From Deuterostichococcus epilithicus (taxonomy: Eukaryota; Chlorophyta; Trebouxiophyceae; Prasiolales; Stichococcaceae): 64,000 bases of DNA. A program made the translations under genes and the position numbers. Numbering within the stretch: the stretch's first letter is position 1; each line of letters starts with the position of its first letter. Location of the stretch: NCBI GenBank assembly GCA_033439295.1, contig JAVTLE010000018.1:186001-250000 (forward strand). Reading direction: 5' to 3'. This document shows, one piece after another, positions 57,570 to 64,000 of this stretch. The notes under the pieces are model-generated. The model did no database searches. It saw only the letters and a list, made by a program, of their open reading frames with translations, and was not told the DNA's origin.

Positions 57570-60500
57570 TCAAGCCTCACCTGCACATGCAGCAACCCCT
57601 GTGAGCACCGTTTCCTTGCGGCTGCTTACAGTACTGTTCTGCTACCTTGTCCATTCTCCATCTGCGACACACGACCTGCACCTCCATCAACAGGCTTGTG
57701 CATGTGCTGGACTAGCACAATGCTCGAAACCTGCCAGAGACCCCGTGGAATGTTCCATATGAGGGCTGCTGGGAACTTCTGCACATAATGGGTGACATCG
57801 AGCACTGTACAGCGTCCATACCTTCTGCTTCTCGCAGCTGTAGCTGTGCTTTGCGCTCAGCTAAGTGCCGCTCAAGGGCCTGCGCTTCTTCCCGAGCCAG
57901 CGCTTGTTCTCGAGCCAACGCTTGCTGCCCATCCACCAGCGCTTGTTGCCCATCCCGCAGGTCCTTCTCCGTCATCATAGCAATGAGTCTGCATGGAGGG
58001 TGCAAACCTTAAGCTGAGAAACGGCTCAGTCGTGATGTTTGATGCATAGAATGAAACCACAAACACAGAGGAGGGTTCCGCACTTTGGGCCGCACAGCGG
58101 CTGTGCGCATCGCTGCCGCATGAGCAAAGCAGGTCATGGCGCGGCTAGAACTCTCCGGCGGGCATCAGCTGCTCGAGCATAGCATGGAAAGCCGCTGACG
58201 AGCGCCGCAGTGTTGCAGGACGTGGGGGACACCACACAGCATGGGAAGCAGAAAAGTTCACATGGGAGAGCGGGTGAGCGGCACATATGAAGAACATACT
58301 GCTCAGTGCGCATGGCAGCTCGCTTGTCCAGCTCTCGCTCGTCCTTGCGCCGAGCAGCTATGACCGCTTCGCTGGTTTTGAGCAGGCCATCCGGCAGGGC
58401 CTTCAGCACGAGCACCTGCGATATGGCATCTTTGTTAAACACAAACTTCCATTGTGTATGAACCGAGAGCCCTGACATGCATAACATGGTATCATGGCCT
58501 CCACAACGTTCACTTGTGCATAGCAAGACTGCTGTTGACCTCTGATATGGACACTGCATCGGCTGCCTGCGATATGCCAGGTGCTCGACATGAAGAGCGT
58601 GCCCTTGGAAACGCACCTCCGCCAGGTGCTGGATTGCCTCCTGTGCGTCGCCCAGGTCGGCGATGTTGTACTTGTACTGGGCGCCAGCGAGGAAGTGAAG
58701 GAAGCCGGAGCACGTGTAGGTCCCGCTGAGCAGAGCGCCATGGGCGTCATACCGCGCCTCCAGGCGCAGCTGCATCAGTGTCATGTCATCCATGAGGAAG
58801 CCGTCGACGCACTGCTCGGCCTGCGCATGAGGGAAGGAAGCAACCCACCTGACAATGCCTACCCACCAGGTTGATGAGCATCCCGTCATCGATTGGATAT
58901 TGAATATGTCAGATCAAATACCCCTAACATTAACCTAACATGAACCATGTAACTGTGAGTTAAAGTCCCCTGACCCTGCACTGCTTGCATGACCAATACA
59001 AGGGGGACAGGCTTTGGCATCCAATGACAGGCATTCACAGAGTAGGAGAGAGGGTGTGAACTCACCAAGTCATACAGTACCACTAGCTGCTCACCTCCCG
59101 TGTAGGTCCACTGGCAATTTGCAGCATGTGGTTCATGCGGGTCGCAGCTGCCAATTGCGCGGCTAGCTGCAAGACGCCCAATTCGTCGCTCAACCGCTTG
59201 ATCTCCCAGACGCAAAGAATTTCCTTATGCCTCCGCACCGTGAACTCGACAGGTCCTGCGCACCAAAGAGTGCGCAGCGTGACGTCTTGTTTGGACAATT
59301 CCAGGATCACCAACGCACCCAAAGTTGCGACAGCTGATTAGACATCACCACAGCTCAGTCAAGCACATGGGTCATACGCATGGGACGCATAGCATGCTTA
59401 CCGGACATTTGGTCACCCTCAAGTTGGTGCTCGAATTCGGCAGCGGCAGCGCCCACCGGGGGGGCTCTAGTGGTGGTGACCAGGCGCTTGGCGGCGTCGC
59501 CTCTGCGAGTTGCGTGGCCACAGCTGCAACAGCCTCGGCAGCAGTCTGCACCTGCTGCAGCCGCTCAGCTTGCTGCTGATACCAAGCTGCGGGCCTGTGC
59601 TCATTGCTGGAGCCGGCAGAATCAATGTCAGCCTTCAGCTCGGCCGCTGTGCTGCTCAACTCCACAGCAGCGTCAAAGCGGCTAGCAGCGCCAATCCGCA
59701 GCAGCAGTGGGCAGAAGCCGTCCTCTCCACCGCCGCCCTGCGCGGCCATTTGCCCAACATGTTTTTAGGGGAGTGGATGGACCTGGATCCGTGTCGAGTC
59801 CGTTCAAAAAAAAATGCAGCAGCTCACGTTTGTGTCAGCCAAAAGCTTCGTTTCAGTTCTCAACTTGACAGTCGACTAGTTGACATTCGGTTGTGAGATT
59901 TCGATTTGCACCTGAGCTTGCTCTGCCATGGCAGAATGAATGGTTGCCGCCTCATCTGACGCCTGCACAGCCACGGCATTATGCTAGTACCAAGGCTTGC
60001 TTGGTGGGGATTGACTTGCTGATGGGTCAGACGGGCAGTTTGCAGCGGCAGGGACATGTAACACACCGGTATGGGCGCAGCCTCCACCTCCAGCTTGTAG
60101 CCACAACCCCGAACAACAGAGAGGGCCTCATGGAGCAGGAAGCCGGCCCTGAAATACAGTTCCCTCTCCGGCCCGGTTGGCTGGCAGAAGGTCGCCGCAG
60201 CATTGGTAAGCCCCTTCGACCACAGAGAGGCGAAGCCAGCAACCAGCTCAAGTGGCACCTGCGCGCGCGCGATCAACAAGGTTGTTGAGAGAGTACCTGA
60301 GCGGAGAATTCAACCGTGAGCACCTTGACGTCACTGGCAATCAGCATTCTCGGGGCCTGCCTGCGGTTTTGGCAGCGTGGCCTGAAAGATGGCGGTACGG
60401 TGTTCCGCAGCAGGCGGGCGCGGTCTGCCGGGCTGCCGATGCCGAGCAGCGGACCGTACTCATCTGCCCACCGCATCAGAGCCTGCTTGCTGGAAAACCC

Positions 60501-60974
60501 GCCTGTCTCTGCAAACATCTCCAGCAGCTTCCGCACAGCCTGTGGGCAAGCCAACACGACTTTGAACTCCTTGTGCGGATGAGCTGGTGGTATGCAACGG
60601 TAGCAGGCAGAAAGGCACAATGTGACAAGCTTGTGATCGTTGAGACAGCACCTTTCCACCGCTGTAGCTTCCAATGGCTGGAACCTTTCGTGCAACCATT
60701 TCACGAAAGGACGCCTCCGCCTGGCGCTTTGCCGACGTCGGCGTCTGACGTTTTTGCCGCTCGGCAGCAGACCAAATGTACAATTGCCACTGCCGTTGCT
60801 GCTGGGAGCAGCTGTTCCCTCAGGCGAGGGTGCTCGGCTGCCTCCGCTGCCCGACGGTGACCCGGCTGACCTTGATCTGGTAAACATGCCGACCGTGACA
60901 AGGTATCTCCTAAGAGACTCCAGCCAACCCTTGAGGCCAGAACGGCAGAGGCTGCCCACGGACGAGTTCAGCAC
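57570..60974 (-). CDS. Unrecognised multi-exon protein with C-terminal coiled coil
   Basis: Coding-like exons on the minus strand: start region 60974-60560 (Ser/Gly-rich, then a basic patch), ~60580-60420 (FKVVLACPQAVRKLLEMF), 60260-60073 (VPLELVAGFASLWSKGLTN), ~59960-59910 (ASDEAATIHSAMAEQAQ), ~59729-59421 (helical, many Gln/Ala), ~59265-59090 (EFTVRRHKEILCVWEIKRLS), ~58830-58615 (AEQCVDGFLMDDMTLMQLRL), 58415-58300 (VLVLKALPDGLLKTSEAVIA), 57980-57822 (coiled coil with DGQQALVDGQQALAREQALA) and a tiny last exon ending at 57570. About half of the joints match in phase; the N-terminal part and the 59421/59265 joint do not resolve. No signal or membrane segment seen in the clear exons. Family unknown to me. 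Confidence 0.5.
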
Positions 60975-61296
60975 CAGACCGACGCATATCCGCTGCTTGT
61001 TATGAGGCCGTCAGTGACGAGACGCGACGATGCCACTGCCCAATCACAAGATACAAAGTGGGTGTTCGCTTGACAGCTTGAGTTCTGGAGTCAGGAGCTG
61101 AAAGTTGGAAGTGTGACCCCGTCGGATTATTGCAAAATGCGTCGGGTGTGAATTGAGCGACAGAATTCCCAATGCCCAGTTGCCGACAGACAAGTCTGAC
61201 ACTCCGCTGGAGAACACTGGAGAACGCCATGGTCGAGAGGTGAATGCATAGTGCACTTGCCGTGCATCAGCATGCTGCAAGCATGCATCTGCGATT
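60975..61296. other. Short intergenic interval
   Basis: Possible upstream region of the unrecognised minus-strand gene and of the plus-strand ORF that follows. Nothing else seen. Confidence 0.3.
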
Positions 61297-61671
61297 GTGT
61301 TCATGCTCAATTCACCATGCTCAACTCGCCAGGCAGTACCTGTCTTCAACAGGCTGAGGGATAACAGTCTGAACGCCGCTGACATCGCTGAACTTGCGGA
61401 GGAACTGGAGGATTCTGCACACAATGAGCAGGCAAACTCCCGAGTTCTGGCAAGGGACATCTATGTTAACCTTCTGATCCTGAAGCTGCGGCCGCTACAG
61501 ACATCAACCAGCAGGAGGGAGGACCTTGATCTCGAGGAGCTGCTGACACCGCCTGTGCAAGCAACGATGGCGCTCCACCATGTTGTGAGTGTGCAACCTG
61601 TAGATGTGCAAACACGCCGGGAAGGTGCGGGCTGGTTCATGTGCCGTGCAAGTCTTGCAGTGGAAATTTGA
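61297..61671 (+). CDS. Possible exon of an uncharacterised plus-strand gene
   Basis: ORF with a protein-like stretch from an AG acceptor near 61332: NRLRDNSLNAADIAELAEEL, then VLARDIYVNLLILKLRPLQT and acidic EDLDLEELLTPPVQ. It looks alpha-helical and charged. A GT donor lies near 61584. No partner exons were resolved and no family is recognised; it could be chance. Confidence 0.25.
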   Translation: MFMLNSPCSTRQAVPVFNRLRDNSLNAADIAELAEELEDSAHNEQANSRVLARDIYVNLLILKLRPLQTSTSRREDLDLEELLTPPVQATMALHHVVSVQPVDVQTRREGAGWFMCRASLAVEI

Positions 61672-62620
61672 GCTGGATGGTTCAAATCAAAAACAGGTTA
61701 TGCAGTGGTCAGCTGAGCTGGATGTGCACTACTGTCCGACCATTCGCTGTCACCTGCAATCCTGCTGGGACTAAATTCGCAGCACAGCCGATGAGGACTG
61801 GTGGCCATCGTAAACAGACGGGCGACAAGGGGGTGACACGCCAGTGTGCATCCACTGGCGCGCCATGGCCGCGCCTCCCCCGGCACCACAAGCACACACC
61901 CGTGCTACCCGTCGGCCGCCATGCTGGCCTGGGGCCGCGGGGGGCACGGGCAGCTGGGCTCCGGCGCCGCGGTGGACTCATGCTGCGCATGGTGTGCGGC
62001 GGCCTCAAGGCCGCCACACTTTGCAGGTGCTACTCGTGCCCCCATTCCCCTACGGAGGACGTTGTGCAACGCGGATATGTTCAGTGAGGCGCACGTCTGC
62101 AATCCTGATTGCGCCAAAGGCTGCATGCCCTGCAAGCGGGCCTGAATCTGCTGAGACCTATGCCCTTGCCAATGGACACCCAGCAAGCGTTTGTAGGGAC
62201 CTGGCGGGTGCTGCAAAACAGTCGCTGGGTGCTGAGAGTCCGGTCATTGCTTGCTCCGCAGGGCAGCAGGCTGTCTGCTGCGGATGGAGCCACAGCGACT
62301 ACCTATGGTGGTTTCGAGTAAGGGATCTACTCCGCTTTGCATGTCTTGCATGTGCCATCCCAGGTCGAGGGCAGACACCCTTGCTTTGAGCGAGATGCAA
62401 AGACGAACGAGTTATTGCTCTAGGTGAACGGTTCGCGGCTCGAGTCATTCTTGTATCTTACTTGCTCCACCTGCAAAAATTGTAGCTTTTTGCTGAAGTG
62501 AAGAAAAAAGGGGGAGTAAAGCCAGTCGGGGGAGTGGTGTCCGAGTTCTGGATGTTCTGGTCCCCGAAAGTTTTTGGGAGGCGCGCTGTGCGTTGGCAGT
62601 TTTGCAGTGAACGCCGCTTG
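61672..62620. other. Interval without a supported gene
   Basis: Several overlapping ORFs (up to 181 codons) but no domains and no consistent splice chain. Confidence 0.35.
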
Positions 62621-62623
62621 CAG

Positions 62624-63183
62624 CCATGCCGACTGGTGCGTCGCGCTACGTGATTGGTGACCAGAACCTTCCTCCGACGGAATGGAGCCTGACTGTGGGC
62701 GTCAGGTCGGGCAACGTTCAGACGGGATGGCTCGGCCGCGTGAAAGCCTAAGCGGAGTGGTGGCGCTGGAGATATATGCTGCAAAGCGGTGCGTACATGC
62801 CCTCTGCCGTCTGGTGCCTGGCGCCGCAGGGTCGGGGCATGGATTATGAGCGATGTGTGGGAGCTGATCAGTCAGGGGGTCGAGAATTGCACGGTGCAGC
62901 AGGTCAGGAAGCTGTTCCTGCAGCTCACCCCTGCGCAGGAGGACCGCCGGGCCCCCAAAAAACCTGCAGTGGTCGGGCGGCCTGCGGGACGCGCTGTTCG
63001 CGGCCCGGAACCTCCGGGCCGCTGAGCAGCCGCAGGCCGAGTTAGGGGCTCAGCAGCAGCGGCCGCTGCAGCCAGTGGCAGCCGCAGCAGCGAACATCTG
63101 GTCGGACGATGAGCTGGTTGACGCTGTGATGAGGACGGGGTTGAGGTTGACAGCTTGGACATGTTCCTTGACAGCCAGTGACT
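62624..63183 (+). pseudogene. Broken ORF of unknown origin
   Basis: A 42-codon ORF at 62624 (MPTGASRYVIGDQNLPPTEW start) is followed, after a stop, by a protein-like frame from 62846 (MSDVWELISQGVENCTVQQV). This passes a CCCCCAAAAAA run at 62951-62961 and continues well only in another frame (GGLRDALFAARNLRAAEQ, then NIWSDDELVDAVMRTG) to about 63183. It looks like one coding unit with a homopolymer frameshift, possibly a transposon or phage-like remnant. No family recognised. Confidence 0.35.
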
Positions 63184-63235
63184 GTAAACATTCGACAGAC
63201 CACCTTCCCCCGACCCACTTCTGCCCCCTCATCGA

Positions 63236-63330
63236 ATTTGAGTAGAGAATTTGAGTAGAGAATTTATTGTATACATTTGTATACTACATATGATTCATAT
63301 TTTCATATGGTTCATATGATTTCAAACGAC
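63236..63330. repeat. AT-rich stretch with tandem and palindromic motifs
   Basis: GAATTTGAGTA is repeated three times with small changes, followed by CATATGATTCATATTTTCAT and nearby CATATG copies. It is strongly AT-rich in a GC-rich region. Confidence 0.6.
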
Positions 63331-63367
63331 AGTAGCGCCAATTGCTTCTGAGCGTAGAGAAATGTAG

Positions 63368-63450
63368 TTGCCCAGGCGCAGATTCTGCAGTTTGCCAGTC
63401 CAACTCATCATTGAGAAAAGGCACTGCAGGCTGGGTGAACGAATGATCCG
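63368..63450 (+). repeat. Dispersed repeat, copy 2
   Basis: Partner of 57356-57456; shares TTGCCCAGGCGCAG, CAGTTTGCCAGTCCAACT and GAGAAAAGGCACTGCAGGCT. Confidence 0.8.
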
Positions 63451-63651
63451 TTCTGCTCACTGCAGACGATCCCCACAGGCCCGACCAACCAATGCCGCCA
63501 TGCACAACTGTAACGAACCCCTCCCCCTCGGCCCCTGCTGCGCTGGTCTCGCTGCAAGCTGCTTGGACGCCCTAGGGAGGCAATGGCCCTAAAGCTCTCA
63601 ACTCCAAACACTTCGGTCCAGCCCGCGCCCAGAGGGCAGCCGCGGACGCCG

Positions 63652-63986
63652 TCAGCAGGCCGAGTGCAGCGGCATCATCTGCAGCCCGCCGTGCTGCTGC
63701 GCCACGGCCTTCGCGTCAAGGCTGCTGTACTCGCCGCCGCCGCCGCCGCCGCTGACGTCCTGCTCCGCGGCGCCGCCGCCCTTGCCATCTCCTACTTTCA
63801 AATCTGGCGCGGGGGCATCATCAAACGCCGCCGCGGGCCGCATCGTGGAGTCCGGCGAGATGACAGGCAGCATGATGAAGGCGAACACAGCGCCGCCGGC
63901 CATCACAGCGGCCAGCACCAGCACCGCGGCGGTGTAGTCGCCGGTGGAGTGCTTCAGGGCTCCCACTAGAAACGGCCCGGCCAGGC
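63652..63986 (-). CDS. MFS transporter (anion:cation symporter-like), last exon, partial
   Basis: The exon begins after the acceptor GCGCAG at 63987 and runs to a stop at 63652. It encodes LAGPFLVGALKHSTGDYTAA, then a last membrane helix (VLVLAAVMAGGAVFAFIMLP) and a ~60-residue cytosolic Gly/Asp/Ala-rich tail. The motif G-x-x-GP-x-LVG-x-LK before the last helix is typical of the ACS group of major facilitators (organic anion, phosphate and related carriers). The rest of the gene lies beyond 64000. Substrate cannot be inferred. Confidence 0.65.
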
Positions 63987-64000
63987 CTGCGCGTGCAAGG

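Overview
The window is nuclear DNA of a GC-rich green alga, most likely a chlorophyte and possibly a trebouxiophyte. The evidence is short GT-AG introns (about 90-300 nt) in nearly every gene, eukaryotic housekeeping genes (eIF2 gamma, transportin, a TMF-type golgin), a plastid carotenoid gene (zeta-carotene desaturase, ZDS) and several copies of the algal TGTAA polyadenylation motif. Species cannot be named from the sequence. Gene models were built by hand by joining reading frames at splice sites with matching phase. Where exon lengths were summed they gave whole codon numbers (ZDS 588 aa, eIF2 gamma 462 aa, sugar transporter 392 aa, amino-acid transporter 469 aa).

Left part (1-25 kb), accessory in character. 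It opens with a Ty3-like LTR retrotransposon end on the minus strand (gag, start of pol, LTR with a TATA box). Next is a series of secretory-pathway or membrane-anchored genes: a PC-esterase/Pmr5-type GDS esterase (2989-4446), a fucosyltransferase-like enzyme (8363-9886), a METTL24-like methyltransferase (10441-12246), an AAAP amino-acid transporter (13039-16915), a head-to-head pair of GT23-like fucosyltransferase paralogues (17648-20014 and 20521-22368) and a DUF7164-like protein (23054-25106). Three of these carry apparent lesions: a +1 insertion in the methyltransferase, a nonsense codon in one GT23 paralogue, and a +1 insertion plus an 8-nt loss in the other. Repeats and gene-poor stretches are common.

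Right part (25-57 kb), housekeeping. On the minus strand are the golgin (25819-31046), eIF2 gamma (31664-35746), transportin (36811-44920) and ZDS (48951-52973). On the plus strand are a 456-aa protein of unknown function (45449-48460) and a nucleotide-sugar/triose-phosphate-type transporter (53644-56643). Most of these models are intact; transportin and the golgin were followed only in part. Their introns show two recurring oddities: small tandem duplications of exon edges, and an AAACCCTGA-like motif just before the acceptor. The end of the window (57-64 kb) has an unrecognised minus-strand gene, ORF fragments, a dispersed repeat pair and the last exon of an MFS transporter.

The most notable signals are: (1) six GC-AG introns in six genes; (2) exon-edge tandem duplications in three neighbouring minus-strand genes; (3) a paralogue pair that differs by three whole introns; (4) four head-to-head gene pairs with 500-670 bp between start codons; (5) a cluster of probable cell-surface glycan genes with decay marks.
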